A stretch of 64,000 nucleotides of DNA. Origin: Allosediminivita pacifica. Lineage in GTDB: Bacteria > Pseudomonadota > Alphaproteobacteria > Rhodobacterales > Rhodobacteraceae. Location: assembly GCF_003054175.1 (NCBI RefSeq), contig NZ_QBKN01000006.1, positions 1 through 64,000 on the forward strand. The letters run 5' to 3'. Shown here piece after piece: positions 43,726 to 53,215 of this stretch. Every line of letters starts with the position of its first letter. Positions within the stretch are counted from its first letter, which is position 1. The notes under the pieces are model-generated. The model was not told the origin of the DNA, did no database searches, and saw nothing but the letters and a program-made list of their open reading frames with translations. The translations under genes and the position numbers were made by a program.

Positions 43726-45114
43726 ATGTCCGATCAGACCGAGATCGTTCCCGAGGCCGAGGACGAGGACGCCTACGCGCTGGACCAGCGTGCCGTGGCG
43801 CGGATTCTCTACGCCGTCGACATCGAGGACCGCCAGCAGTTGCTCGAACTGCTGGAGCCGCTGCACGCGGCCGACATCGCCGACATGCTCGAGCAGATCA
43901 ACGCCTTCGACCGGATGCGGCTGGTCAAGCTGCTCGGCGACGAGTTCGACGGCGAGATCCTGTCGGAACTCGACGAAACGCTGCGCGAAGAGGTCATGCG
44001 CACGCTGAACCCGCAGGTTCTGGCCGAGGCGGTGCGCGAGCTCGACAGCGACGACGTGGTCGACCTGCTCGAGGACCTGGCCGAGCCACAGAAGGCCGCG
44101 ATCCTCGAGGTGCTCGAGGACAGCGACCGGGTGGCGGTGGAACAGTCGCTGACATACCCGGAATACTCCGCCGGCCGCCTGATGCAGCGCGAGGTGGTCA
44201 TGGCCCCCGAGCACTGGAACGTGGGCGAGGCGATCGACTACCTGCGCAACCGCCACGACCTGCCCGAGCAGTTCTACCACATCATGCTTGTGGACCCGAA
44301 GCTGCGGCCGGTGGCCAAGGTCGCGCTGGGCAAGCTCATGGCCTCGCGCCGAGAGGTGCTGCTCAGCGACATCACGTCCGACACCTTCGAGGTCATCCCG
44401 GCGACGCGCTACGAGGGCGACGTGGCCTATGCCTTCAACCAGTACCACCTGATCTCGGCCCCGGTTGTGGACGAGAACGAGCGCCTGGTGGGTGTCATAA
44501 CCATCGACGACGCCATGGCCGTGCTGGAAGAGGAAAACGAGGAGGACATCCTGCGCCTCGCCGGTGTGGACGAGGAAAGCCGGATCTCCGACACGGTGCT
44601 CAACACCACGCGGCGGCGCTTTCCGTGGCTCGCGGTGAACCTCGGCACGGCGGTGCTGGCCTCGCTGGTGATCTCGCTCTTCGAGGAGGCGATCCAGACG
44701 GTGGTGGCGCTGGCGGTGCTGATGCCGATCGTGGCCTCCATGGGTGGCAACGCGGGCACGCAATCGCTGACGGTGGCGGTGCGCGCCATCGCGACGCGCG
44801 ACCTGACCGGCTCCAACCTCTTCCGGGTGATCCGGCGCGAGGTGCTGGTGGGGGCGCTGAATGGCGTGGCCTTTGCCGCCATCATGGCGGTGGTCGGCCT
44901 CATCTGGTTCGGCTCTCCGCAGCTCGGGGCCGTGATCGCGGCGGCCATGGTGATCAACCTCGTGGTGGCGGGGCTCGCCGGGATCGCCATCCCTGTGGCA
45001 CTCGACAAGCTGGGCGTGGACCCGGCGCTGGCCTCGGGCACCTTCGTGACCACTGTGACGGACGTGGTGGGCTTCTTCGCCTTCCTCGGTCTTGCGGGCG
45101 CCGTCCTGCTGTGA
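43726..45114 (+). CDS. mgtE: Magnesium transporter MgtE
   Basis: A 462-aa Mg2+ channel. An N-domain of helical repeats (about 20-135), two CBS domains (about 140-260) that sense Mg2+, and a membrane part of five helices are visible. Conserved segments are LMQREVVMAPEHW (CBS), VVDENERLVGVITIDDAM, and MPIVASMGGNAGTQSLTVAVRAIA in the pore. The N-terminus is shorter than some relatives but complete. The ribosome site GACGGAGG is upstream of ATG 43726. The next gene overlaps its stop. Confidence 0.95.
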   Translation: MSDQTEIVPEAEDEDAYALDQRAVARILYAVDIEDRQQLLELLEPLHAADIADMLEQINAFDRMRLVKLLGDEFDGEILSELDETLREEVMRTLNPQVLAEAVRELDSDDVVDLLEDLAEPQKAAILEVLEDSDRVAVEQSLTYPEYSAGRLMQREVVMAPEHWNVGEAIDYLRNRHDLPEQFYHIMLVDPKLRPVAKVALGKLMASRREVLLSDITSDTFEVIPATRYEGDVAYAFNQYHLISAPVVDENERLVGVITIDDAMAVLEEENEEDILRLAGVDEESRISDTVLNTTRRRFPWLAVNLGTAVLASLVISLFEEAIQTVVALAVLMPIVASMGGNAGTQSLTVAVRAIATRDLTGSNLFRVIRREVLVGALNGVAFAAIMAVVGLIWFGSPQLGAVIAAAMVINLVVAGLAGIAIPVALDKLGVDPALASGTFVTTVTDVVGFFAFLGLAGAVLL

Positions 45115-45674
45115 GCGACCTCGCCTCCGAGAAATCCGCCGCCCGAAAGGCGGCCCTTGCCCGCCGCCGCGCCGCCTTCGAGGAGCAGGCCCCGGGCGCG
45201 GCGGGGCGGCTGAGCGAGGTGCTGGCCGGCTACCGCGGCGTGGCGCTTTCGGGCTACATGCCAATCCGGACCGAGATCGACCCGCGCCCCGCCATGGCCG
45301 AGGCGGCGGCCCACGGGCCTGTAGGCATTCCGGTGATCGAAGGCGAGGGCCTGCCCCTGCGTTTCGCCCGGTGGGAGCCGGACATGCCGCTGGTCGACGG
45401 GCCTTTCGGCGCGCGCGTGCCCGCCGTTGTCGAGGACCTGACTCCCGAGATCCTGATCGTGCCGCTGGTGGCCTTCACGCGCGCCGGCGGGCGGCTCGGG
45501 TACGGCGGCGGCTTCTACGACCGCACGCTGGAAAAGCTGCGCGCGGCCGGCGGCACGTTCGCCATCGGCTTCGCCTTCGCCGCGCAGGAAGCCGCGGAAT
45601 TGCCTGGCGAATCCACCGACCAGCCGCTCGACCTGATCGTGACCGAGACCGAGGTCATCACGCCGCGCCCCTGA
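45111..45674 (+). CDS. 5-formyltetrahydrofolate cyclo-ligase
   Basis: A 187-aa ATP-dependent enzyme converting 5-formyl-THF to methenyl-THF. Typical segments are KSAARKAALARRR, ALSGYMPIRTEIDPRP and VPLVAFTRAGGRLGYGGGFYDRTL, which carries the Mg-ATP and folate residues, then AIGFAFAAQE. The start is GTG 45111, overlapping the MgtE stop (GTGA). This coupling with mgtE is unusual but may just reflect packing. Confidence 0.9.
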   Translation: MSDLASEKSAARKAALARRRAAFEEQAPGAAGRLSEVLAGYRGVALSGYMPIRTEIDPRPAMAEAAAHGPVGIPVIEGEGLPLRFARWEPDMPLVDGPFGARVPAVVEDLTPEILIVPLVAFTRAGGRLGYGGGFYDRTLEKLRAAGGTFAIGFAFAAQEAAELPGESTDQPLDLIVTETEVITPRP

Positions 45675-45676
45675 GT

Positions 45677-45736
45677 TTCTTCTCGCCGGAAATACCTCGG
45701 GGTGAATTGGCCGCAGGCCAAGAGGGGCAGAGCCCC
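45677..45736 (+). repeat. Dispersed repeat, second copy
   Basis: TTTCTTCTCGCC, AAATACCTC, GGGGTGAATT, CCGCAGGCC and GGGGCAGAGCCCC occur in the same order as in the copy inside bufC. It sits in the convergent space between the cyclo-ligase and purD, where it could also act as a weak hairpin terminator. Confidence 0.6.
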
Positions 45737-45746
45737 TCCCGCAGCC

Positions 45747-47018
45747 TCACTCGGGGCCGAGCGCCCGCCAGCCGATATCGCGGCGGAAGACACCGCCGGG
45801 CCAGTCCACCGCCTCGGCCAGCGCGTAGGCCCGCGCACGGGCCTCTGACAGCGTGGCGCCCCGCGCGGTGGCGTTGAGCACGCGCCCCCCGGCCGAGACC
45901 ACCTTGCCGTCGCGCGTAGCCGTGCCCGCGTGGAACATCTGGTGGCTGCTGTCCTCGCTCAGCGCCTCGAGCCCGCCGATCACCTCGCCCTTCTCGTAGG
46001 CGCCGGGATAGCCCTTCGCGGCCAGCACCACGGTCATGGCGGCATCCTCGGACCAGTGCACTTGCGCCTCCGCCAGCCGCCCCTCGGCGCAGGCGTGGAT
46101 CAGGTCGAGCGCCTGCGCGCCCAGCCGCATCATCAGCACCTGGCATTCAGGGTCGCCGAAGCGGACGTTGTACTCCACGAGTCGGGGCTGTCCGTCCTCG
46201 ATCATCAGCCCGACGTAGAGCACGCCGGAATAGGGCGTACCGCGGCGGACCATCTCGGCCATTGTGGGGCGGACGATCTGATCGAGCGCCTTGGCGGTGA
46301 CGGCCTCGTCCATGATGGGTGCCGGGGAATAGGCGCCCATGCCGCCGGTGTTGGGGCCGGTGTCGCCCTCGCCGATGCGCTTGTGGTCCTGCGCGGTGCC
46401 GATGGGCAGCACTGTCTCGCCGTCGACCAGCACGAAGAAGGACGCTTCCTCGCCGCTCATGAATTCCTCGATCACCACCTCGGCACCCGCGCCGCCGAAG
46501 GCACCGGCGAACATCTCGTCGACGGCGGCCTCGGCCTGCGCATGGGTTTCGGCGACGACCACGCCCTTGCCTGCGGCGAGGCCGTCGGCCTTGACCACGA
46601 TGGGCGCGCCCATGGCGCGGATGTGGGCCTTGGCGCTTTCGACATCGGTGAAGTGGCCGTAACCGGCGGTGGGCGCGTCGACGGCGGCGCAGATCTCCTT
46701 GGTGAAGGCCTTGGAGCTTTCCAGCCGGGCGGCGGCGGCCGAGGGGCCGAAGACCGAGAAGCCCGCGTCGCGCAGCCGGTCGGCGACGCCCGCGGCGAGC
46801 GGGGCCTCGGGCCCGACGATGATCAGGTCGATGGCGTTGTCGCCGGCGAATTCGGCCACGGCGCCGCCGTCCTCGATGTCGAGATTGGCGCATTCGGCGA
46901 TCTGGGCGATGCCGGCATTGCCCGGCGCGACGATCAGCTTGTCGCACTTGGGATTCTGAAGCGCGGCCCAGGCCAGCGCGTGCTCGCGCCCGCCGGCGCC
47001 GAGGATGAGGATGTTCAT
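45747..47018 (-). CDS. purD: Phosphoribosylamine-glycine ligase
   Basis: Second step of purine synthesis, 423 aa, ATP-grasp fold. Motifs: LILGAGGREHALAWA at the N-terminus, SSKAFTKEI, VVKADGLAAGKGVVVA (ATP binding), IEEFMSGEEASFFVLVDG, GDTGPNTGGMGAYSPAP, YVGLMIEDGQPRLVEYNVRFGDPE (metal ligands) and the C-terminal domain. GGAGGCCCGTCC precedes ATG 47018. It is divergent from xseA across 147 bases. Confidence 0.97.
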   Translation of the reverse strand: MNILILGAGGREHALAWAALQNPKCDKLIVAPGNAGIAQIAECANLDIEDGGAVAEFAGDNAIDLIIVGPEAPLAAGVADRLRDAGFSVFGPSAAAARLESSKAFTKEICAAVDAPTAGYGHFTDVESAKAHIRAMGAPIVVKADGLAAGKGVVVAETHAQAEAAVDEMFAGAFGGAGAEVVIEEFMSGEEASFFVLVDGETVLPIGTAQDHKRIGEGDTGPNTGGMGAYSPAPIMDEAVTAKALDQIVRPTMAEMVRRGTPYSGVLYVGLMIEDGQPRLVEYNVRFGDPECQVLMMRLGAQALDLIHACAEGRLAEAQVHWSEDAAMTVVLAAKGYPGAYEKGEVIGGLEALSEDSSHQMFHAGTATRDGKVVSAGGRVLNATARGATLSEARARAYALAEAVDWPGGVFRRDIGWRALGPE

Positions 47019-47165
47019 GGACGGGCCTCCTTTGGCCCGGGTCTCTAAGATGCCGCGGGGGCATGGGCAAGCCGAACCCGCGCGCGGCGGGCCGCACGGG
47101 GCGGGAATGCGGTTTTCCCCGCGCCGGGCGGGCGCTAGGATCGCGGGGCAGGCAGGAGAGGTGAC

Positions 47166-48716
47166 ATGGACCTGATCGACGAAGGCCCCGGCGGCGCCCC
47201 GGACAACGCACCCGAGCTGAGCGTCTCCGAGATCTCGGGCGCGGTGAAGCGGGTGATCGAGGGCGAGTTCGCCTATGTCCGCGTGCGCGGCGAGGTGGGG
47301 CGCGTGTCGCGGCCCCGGTCGGGGCACGTCTACATGGATCTCAAGGACGACCGATCGGTCCTGGCCGGGGTCATGTGGAAGGGTGTCGCCGCCCGCCAGC
47401 AGACCCAGCCCGAAGAGGGCATGGAGGTCGTCGCGACCGGACGGCTGACCACATTCCCGGGCCAGTCGCGCTACCAGATCGTGATCGAGGACATCCGGCC
47501 CGCGGGGCTTGGCGCGCTCATGGCCATGCTGGAGAAGCGCAAGGCGGCGCTGGCGGCCGAGGGGCTGTTCGCACCCGAACGCAAGAAGCCGCTGCCCTTC
47601 CTGCCGGAGGTGATCGGTGTGGTGACCTCGCCCTCGGGGGCGGTGATCCGCGACATCCTGCACCGGCTACGGGACCGGTTTCCGCGCAAGGTGCTGATCT
47701 GGCCGGTGGCGGTGCAGGGGGCCTCCTGCGCGCCCGAGGTGGCCCGTGCCATCGCGGGCTTCAACCAGCTGACGCCGGGGGGCGCGCTGCCGCGGCCCGA
47801 CCTGCTGATCGTGGCGCGGGGCGGCGGCTCGGTCGAGGATCTCTGGGGGTTCAACGAGGAGGTCGTGGCGCGGGCCGCCGCGGCTTCGGAGATCCCGCTG
47901 ATCTCGGCGGTGGGGCACGAGACGGACACCACGCTGATCGACTTCGTGTCGGACCAGCGGGCGCCCACGCCCACGGCGGCGGCGGAGCTTGCGGTGCCGG
48001 TGCGGCTGGAGCTGCTGGGCCGCGTGGACGAGGCGCAGGCGCGGATGAGCCGCGCCATGGGCCTCCGGGTCGAGACGCGGGGCCAGCGGTTGCGCGATTT
48101 GGCCCGAGCCATGCCGCGTCCGGGTGAGTTGCTGGACGGGCCACGGCAGCGGCTGGACGTGCTGGGCGAGCGCCTGCCGCAGACGCTTGTGCGGGGGGTG
48201 GAACGCCGCCGCGCGCTGCTCTCGGAGGCGGCGGGCAGCCTGCGGCCCTCGCTGCTGCGCCGGGCCATCGCGGTCGAGGGCGCACGTCTGAAGGACCGGG
48301 CGGGACGCACGGGGCCTGCCCTGAGCCGGCTTGTGGCGGGCAAGCGCGCGGCGCTGGACCAGCGCGCGGCGCGGCTGAGCTCGCGTGCCGTAACGCGCGA
48401 GATCGCCACGGGACAGGAGCGCCTGTCGGTGCTGTCGCGGCGGTTCGAGGCCGTGCTGTCGGCGGGGCCGCAGGCCGCGCGGCAGCGGCTCGAGGCGCAG
48501 GGGCGGATGCTGGAGACGCTGAGCTACAAGGGCACGCTGGAGCGCGGCTACGCTGTGGTGCGCGGCGAGGGCGGCGTGGTGACCACCAAGGCCGCGGCGC
48601 AGGAGGCGGTGGGGCTCGAGATCGAGTTCAGCGATGGCCGCCTGAAGCTGGGTGGCGGACGGGCACCGAAGGCGCGCAAGCCGGAGCAGGGGCCGGATCA
48701 GGGCAGCCTGTTCTGA
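47166..48716 (+). CDS. xseA: Exodeoxyribonuclease VII large subunit
   Basis: Degrades single-stranded DNA in repair; 516 aa. An OB-fold N-domain (about 15-115) with GEVGRVSRPRSGHVYMDLKD is followed by the catalytic domain with ALAAEGLFAPERKKPLPFLPEVIGVVTSPSGAVIRDIL, then GGGSVEDLWGFNEE and SAVGHETDTTLIDFVSD, and a long coiled coil. All are family hallmarks. GGAGAGGTGAC precedes ATG 47166. Confidence 0.96.
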   Translation: MDLIDEGPGGAPDNAPELSVSEISGAVKRVIEGEFAYVRVRGEVGRVSRPRSGHVYMDLKDDRSVLAGVMWKGVAARQQTQPEEGMEVVATGRLTTFPGQSRYQIVIEDIRPAGLGALMAMLEKRKAALAAEGLFAPERKKPLPFLPEVIGVVTSPSGAVIRDILHRLRDRFPRKVLIWPVAVQGASCAPEVARAIAGFNQLTPGGALPRPDLLIVARGGGSVEDLWGFNEEVVARAAAASEIPLISAVGHETDTTLIDFVSDQRAPTPTAAAELAVPVRLELLGRVDEAQARMSRAMGLRVETRGQRLRDLARAMPRPGELLDGPRQRLDVLGERLPQTLVRGVERRRALLSEAAGSLRPSLLRRAIAVEGARLKDRAGRTGPALSRLVAGKRAALDQRAARLSSRAVTREIATGQERLSVLSRRFEAVLSAGPQAARQRLEAQGRMLETLSYKGTLERGYAVVRGEGGVVTTKAAAQEAVGLEIEFSDGRLKLGGGRAPKARKPEQGPDQGSLF

Positions 48717-48858
48717 TTTTTGGCGCGTGATCCGGCGGAGCGCGCCTTGCGGCGCGCGCTGTGTGAGCCGGCGCCGGCCTGCGGCCTTTGCCAGCGGCGC
48801 CCTTGGCGGGCGTGTCGCGTCAGGGCGGACGTCCCGCGCGGGGCGGGCGGCGGCGCGT

Positions 48859-48880
48859 GAGTATTTTTGCCAAGAAGAAG
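48859..48880 (-). repeat. Fragment of the dispersed repeat
   Basis: On the minus strand, CTTCTTCTTGGC followed by AAAAATACTC matches the first part of the copies at 24126 and 45677. The rest of the unit is absent, so this is a truncated copy. Confidence 0.5.
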
Positions 48881-48916
48881 CTGCTGGCGCGCGCCCGGTT
48901 CAGATCCGGTCGGGGT

Positions 48917-49318
48917 TCAGACGCCGACCTCGGGGCCGAGGCACATCATGGGTTCGTCGTCCTGGTTGGCCTCGTAGAGCGTAGTGTTTTGGGGGTCACT
49001 CTCGAAGACGGCACGCAGGTTGCTGCCCTCGCGGAAGAAGCTCCAGCATTGCGGGCTGGGGTTGTCCTCGTAGACGAAGCAAATCTCGCCCGCCTCCTCG
49101 TACCAGAAGCCCTCCTTGCAGTTGCCATCCAGGAAGGACCAGCGGACACGGCGGTCGGGGAAGTATTTCTCGACGCCGTAGGCCTCGCCGTTCTGGCCGA
49201 AGTAGAGCGTCTTGCCGGTCACGTAGCTCTCGAACTCGGCCGCCGACATGGGTTCGGCGGCGGGCAGGGCGGTCGCGGTGAGGGCTGCAGCGAGAAGCGC
49301 GGGGATGAGGCGTGTCAT
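48917..49318 (-). CDS. Hypothetical exported protein
   Basis: A 133-aa exported protein. Residues 1-21 are a signal peptide (LIPALLAAALTATALPAAEP). The mature part is rich in aromatic and acidic residues and has four cysteines (GNCKEG, EICFVYED, PQCWSFF and MMCLGPE), probably disulfide-bonded. I recognise no domain for certain; the pattern TLYFGQNGEAYGVEKYFPDRRVRWSFLDGNCKEG is reminiscent of small periplasmic proteins of Rhodobacterales. ATG 49318 opens the signal peptide. Confidence 0.75.
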   Translation of the reverse strand: MTRLIPALLAAALTATALPAAEPMSAAEFESYVTGKTLYFGQNGEAYGVEKYFPDRRVRWSFLDGNCKEGFWYEEAGEICFVYEDNPSPQCWSFFREGSNLRAVFESDPQNTTLYEANQDDEPMMCLGPEVGV

Positions 49319-49546
49319 GGGGGCAGTCTGCCAGAGGCGCGTCGGGCGGGGAAGAGGTCGCCCGGTCGCGGGGCGGGTGACGGGCGGCGATGATCTTGCA
49401 TCCGGCTTGGCCCGGCGGCGCCCCCCTGGCGGGCCGGAGGCTCTTTGAGGTCTTTTCATGCGATTCTTGCTCGCGGCTGACTTCGCCGCCGCCTTTCCTT
49501 CCGCACGGGCAGGGGTTAGGTGAAAGGGAAAAGGGGAAATCTGCCC

Positions 49547-50824
49547 ATGTCCTTTTTCGGCAAGCTCAAGACACGGCTTTTCAAATCCTCGGCGAAGCTC
49601 GACCAGGGGCTCGATGCGCTCGTCTCGGAGGGTGAGGGGGAATCCGATGCGCCGCAGGTGCCGCCGCCGGCTGACCCGGCGCCCGACACGCCGCCCCGCG
49701 AGGCGCCCGAGCGCGAGACGCCGCCGTCTCCCGACGCGCCTGTGAAGGTGCCGCAGCCGGCCGAGCCGGACCTGCCGACGCCCGGCGCGCCGCAGCCGGG
49801 GCCCGACACCTCGCCACCCGTCGATCCTCAGCCCGAGCGCCCCTCGGAGATGCCGGGGCCGGCGCCCATGGGGCTGCCGCCGATCGGCGATTCCGTGCCC
49901 GAAGGTGCGCCGCCCGAGGCACCCGAGAGCCGTGGGCCGGGTCTGTTCGGGCGTCTCATGGGACGCGGGGCGGGCGAGGGTCCGGTGGCGCGCCGAGTGC
50001 TCGACGACGACATGCTGGAGGAGCTCGAGGAGCTGCTGATCGCCTCGGACATGGGGGTAGAGACGGCGCTGCGGGTGAGTGCCAACATCGCCGAGGGCCG
50101 CTACGGGCGCCGGGTTTCGGCGCGCGAGATCAAGGAGCTGCTGGCGCAGGAGATCGCGCGGATCATGGAGCCGGTGGCCAGGCCGCTGCCGCTTTACCCC
50201 TCGAAGCCGCAGGTTGTGCTGGTGGTGGGCGTCAACGGGTCGGGCAAGACCACAACCATCGGCAAGCTGGCAAGCCAGTTCCGGGAGGCCGGCAAGTCGG
50301 TGGTGGTTGCCGCGGGCGATACCTTCCGCGCCGCCGCCGTGGAGCAGCTGCAGGTCTGGGGCGAGCGCGCGGGCGTGCCGGTGATGACCGCACCCGAGGG
50401 CAGCGATCCGGCGAGCCTTGCCTTCGAGGCGCTGACCAAGGCGCAGGCCGAGGGCGCGGACCTGCTGATGATCGACACGGCCGGGCGGTTGCAGAACCGC
50501 GCCGACCTCATGGAGGAACTGGCCAAGATCGTGCGGGTGATCCGCAAGAAGGACCCCGACGCGCCGCACAACACGCTGCTGGTGCTGGATGCCACCACCG
50601 GTCAGAACGCGCTGAACCAGGTCGAGACCTTCCGCAAGCTCGCCGATGTTTCGGGGCTGGTGATGACCAAGCTGGACGGGACCGCCAAGGGCGGCGTGCT
50701 GGTGGCGCTGGCGGACCGCTTCGGACTGCCGATCCACGCCATCGGGGTAGGCGAGCAGATCGACGATCTTGCCCCCTTCGACCCCGAGGAGTTCGCGGCG
50801 GCGCTGACGGGGCTCGACCCTTGA
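49547..50824 (+). CDS. ftsY: Signal recognition particle receptor FtsY
   Basis: GTPase receptor for SRP at the inner membrane; 425 aa. After a basic start (FFGKLKTRLFKSS) comes a proline- and acid-rich stretch (about 30-130), a feature of alphaproteobacterial FtsY, then the NG domain: LEELEELLIASDMGVETALRV, GVNGSGKTTTIGKLA (G1), AAGDTFRAAAVEQL, IDTAGRLQN, TKLDGTAKGGVLVAL. GGGAAAAGGGG is upstream of ATG 49547. Confidence 0.97.
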   Translation: MSFFGKLKTRLFKSSAKLDQGLDALVSEGEGESDAPQVPPPADPAPDTPPREAPERETPPSPDAPVKVPQPAEPDLPTPGAPQPGPDTSPPVDPQPERPSEMPGPAPMGLPPIGDSVPEGAPPEAPESRGPGLFGRLMGRGAGEGPVARRVLDDDMLEELEELLIASDMGVETALRVSANIAEGRYGRRVSAREIKELLAQEIARIMEPVARPLPLYPSKPQVVLVVGVNGSGKTTTIGKLASQFREAGKSVVVAAGDTFRAAAVEQLQVWGERAGVPVMTAPEGSDPASLAFEALTKAQAEGADLLMIDTAGRLQNRADLMEELAKIVRVIRKKDPDAPHNTLLVLDATTGQNALNQVETFRKLADVSGLVMTKLDGTAKGGVLVALADRFGLPIHAIGVGEQIDDLAPFDPEEFAAALTGLDP

Positions 50825-50829
50825 GCCGA

Positions 50830-51312
50830 TCAGTCCGTGCCGAGCAGGCGTTCGGCCTGGCGCAGGAGCAGCAGCACGAAGAGCACGATGCCGGTGGCCA
50901 TGGCGGCCAGCGGCATCTGTCCCGCGCCGCAGCCGAGGCCCACGGCGCCCACCAGCCAGAGCGAGGCGCCGGTGGTGATGTTCTTGACCTTGCCGTTGGA
51001 GGTGAAGATCAGCCCCGCGGCGAGGAAGGCGACGCCCGCGGTCACCGCCTCGATCATGCGAAGGGGGTCGTTGCGCTGTTCGGAGGAGCCGCCGAAGTCC
51101 ATCGCGGCGAGTTCGAGCCCGAGGATCACGAAGAGGCAGGCGGCAACCGACACGAGGATATGGGTGCGCAGGCCTGCGGGTTTCTCGGAGTATTCGCGTT
51201 CGATCCCGACGGCCGCGGCGAGCACCACCGCCGCCGCGAGCCGGGTGAAGGCAACCGGGGCCGGGACGGCGGAAAAGGTGGTGGTGAGTTCGTCCGCGAT
51301 CTGCTCGAGCAT
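50830..51312 (-). CDS. MgtC/SapB family membrane protein
   Basis: A 160-aa inner-membrane protein with four or five helices. The signature is AAVVLAAAVGIEREYSEKPAGLRTHILVSVAACLF and AVTAGVAFLAAGLIF, ending with TTGASLWLVGAVGLGCGAG. MgtC helps growth at low Mg2+ by acting on the ATP synthase; this short version lacks the C-terminal ACT-like domain. The end is six bases from ftsY. Confidence 0.87.
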   Translation of the reverse strand: MLEQIADELTTTFSAVPAPVAFTRLAAAVVLAAAVGIEREYSEKPAGLRTHILVSVAACLFVILGLELAAMDFGGSSEQRNDPLRMIEAVTAGVAFLAAGLIFTSNGKVKNITTGASLWLVGAVGLGCGAGQMPLAAMATGIVLFVLLLLRQAERLLGTD

Positions 51313-51383
51313 CTGTCTTCTCCTCTAGCCTGTCTGGCGAAAGACGCCCGTGGGCGCGTAGGTTCCATGGTGCGGGGGTACGC

Positions 51384-52286
51384 ATGAGCGACTGGCTCCT
51401 GTCCCTCGAGGGGACGGCGGCGGGGCACAACCTCGCGCTGTTCCTCGCGCTGATGGCGGCCTTCCTGCACGCGGTCTTCGGGGCCTTGCAGAAGGGTCGG
51501 CACGATCCTTGGCTGTCGCGGGGCGCGATCGACGGGGCCTACGGACTTATGGCGGCACCGGTGGCGCTGTTCGTGGTGCCCTGGCCCGAGCCGCACATGT
51601 GGGTGATCTTCGCGGGCGCCTTCGTCATCCACACGGCCTACAAGTTCCTTCAGGCGCTGGCCTACACGCGGGGGGCCTACACTGTGGTCTACCCGGTGGT
51701 GCGTGGCACGGGACCGCTGTTCGCGGTGATCGGCGCCTGGCTGATCTTCGGCGAGGTCTTCGCGCCGCTGCAGTGGCTGGGCGTGGCGGTGCTGCTGTCG
51801 GGGATCTTCGGGCTGGCGGTCTACAACCTGATCTTCCTCGTGAAGGACCGCGATACGCTGCCCGCGGCGCTGGCCTTCGGGGTTGCGACGGGGCTTTTCG
51901 TGGCGCTCTACACCACCTATGACGCCTACGGGATCCGGGCGACGGCAAACCCCTTCACCTTCCTCGCGTGGTTCTTCTTCATCGACGGCTGGCTGATGCC
52001 CGTGATCGCGGCGTTCCGCTGGCGCAAGATGGCCGAGCCTCCGGCGCTGGGACCGCTGCTGAAGCGGGGCTTCGTCGGCGGGATCGTGGCGTTCTTCAGC
52101 TTTGGCTCGATCATGCTGGCCACGCGGCTCGACAAGGTGGGCGAGGCGGCGGTGCTGCGCGAGACATCCACCGTCTTCGCGGCGCTGATCGGGGTGCTGG
52201 TGTTGAAGGAAACCGTGGGGCCGCGGCGGATCGCGCTGATGACGCTGATTGCCCTCGGGGCGGTGATCGTTGAGTTCGGCGGCTGA
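51384..52286 (+). CDS. EamA/DMT family transporter
   Basis: A 300-aa predicted inner-membrane metabolite exporter with ten helices and an internal repeat (EamA type). Segments include ALMAAFLHAVFGALQKG, YTVVYPVVRGTGPLFAVIGAWLIFGE (end of the first repeat) and EAAVLRETSTVFAALIGVLVLKE (second repeat), both with the GxxxxxE pattern. Translation starts at ATG 51384. It is divergent from the MgtC gene and followed by yciB. Substrate unknown. Confidence 0.83.
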   Translation: MSDWLLSLEGTAAGHNLALFLALMAAFLHAVFGALQKGRHDPWLSRGAIDGAYGLMAAPVALFVVPWPEPHMWVIFAGAFVIHTAYKFLQALAYTRGAYTVVYPVVRGTGPLFAVIGAWLIFGEVFAPLQWLGVAVLLSGIFGLAVYNLIFLVKDRDTLPAALAFGVATGLFVALYTTYDAYGIRATANPFTFLAWFFFIDGWLMPVIAAFRWRKMAEPPALGPLLKRGFVGGIVAFFSFGSIMLATRLDKVGEAAVLRETSTVFAALIGVLVLKETVGPRRIALMTLIALGAVIVEFGG

Positions 52287-52330
52287 GCCGCCTATCTGAA
52301 ACCGGGATCTCCCGGAGAGAAGGACAGACC

Positions 52331-52933
52331 ATGGCTGGCGAGACGCGCCCCAAATACCTCAAGCCGCTGTTGGAATACGGCCCCATCCTGGGGTTCTTCG
52401 TGGCCTATCTTCTGCTGAAGGACCGCGTCTTCACCATCGGGGGGACCGACTACGAGGGCTTCATCGTGGTTACGGCCGGGTTCATCCCGGTCTTCCTGAT
52501 CTGCATGGGCCTGCTGTGGAAGCTGACCGGGCACCTGAGCAAGATGCAGGTGGTGACGGCGGTGCTGATCGTGGTCTTCGGCGGGCTGTCTGTCTGGCTG
52601 AATGACGAGCGGTTCTTCAAGATGAAGCCGACGCTGATCTACCTGATCTTCGGGGGTGCGCTGGCCGTGGGGCTGCTTCGGGGCGAGAGCTACCTGAGGC
52701 TGGTCATGGAGGAGCTGGTGCCGCTGCAGGAGGAGGGCTGGATGTTGCTGACCAAGCGGGTCATGGCCTTTTTCCTCGGGCTGGCGGTGCTGAACGAGGT
52801 GATCTGGCGGACCATGAGCACCGAGAGCTGGGTCTGGTTCAAGACCTTCGGGCTGACCGCCGCGATCTTTGTCTTTTTCCTCACCCAAGGCGGGTTGTTC
52901 CGCCGCTACGGGATGGAGGAAGACAAGGGCTGA
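52331..52933 (+). CDS. yciB: Inner membrane-spanning protein YciB (septation protein A)
   Basis: A 200-aa membrane protein with five or six helices, involved in cell envelope and division. The start KYLKPLLEYGPILGFFVAYLLLKDRVFTIGG, MKPTLIYLIFGGALAVGLL, and the WMLLTKRVMAFFLGLAVLNEVIWR motif are typical. GGAGAGAAGG is upstream of ATG 52331. A palindromic terminator-like element follows. Confidence 0.93.
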   Translation: MAGETRPKYLKPLLEYGPILGFFVAYLLLKDRVFTIGGTDYEGFIVVTAGFIPVFLICMGLLWKLTGHLSKMQVVTAVLIVVFGGLSVWLNDERFFKMKPTLIYLIFGGALAVGLLRGESYLRLVMEELVPLQEEGWMLLTKRVMAFFLGLAVLNEVIWRTMSTESWVWFKTFGLTAAIFVFFLTQGGLFRRYGMEEDKG

Positions 52934-52939
52934 TAAGGG

Positions 52940-52956
52940 TGTCCCGGGCCGGGACA
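52940..52956 (+). repeat. Composite element palindrome, copy 3
   Basis: TGTCCCGGGCCGGGACA followed directly by TTTT, seven bases after the yciB stop. It is the same palindrome as after the RNA helicase and lldD but lacks the AT motif. Its stem plus T-run could end the yciB transcript. Confidence 0.65.
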
Positions 52957-53215
52957 TTTTCCCGAGTGAGCAATATCAAAGGCTTATCTCTCGCCATTAA
53001 CCGGGTTTTAAGGGTTTGGCCGCTTGGGGTCGGGTTTTACCCGGGCCAATTCAGACGGATTTGAGGCGTTTTCCGAAGCGTGGTCCCGCAATATCGCGAA
53101 GGCCGCAAAACGTGGCGTCGCGTCGCTTTCGAGACAGGCGGTTCCCGTATAGGTAGTTCTGGGATATGACTTAACGTATTCCGGTATTCGGCCAAAGCGG
53201 GAGCAGCAGGATTTA

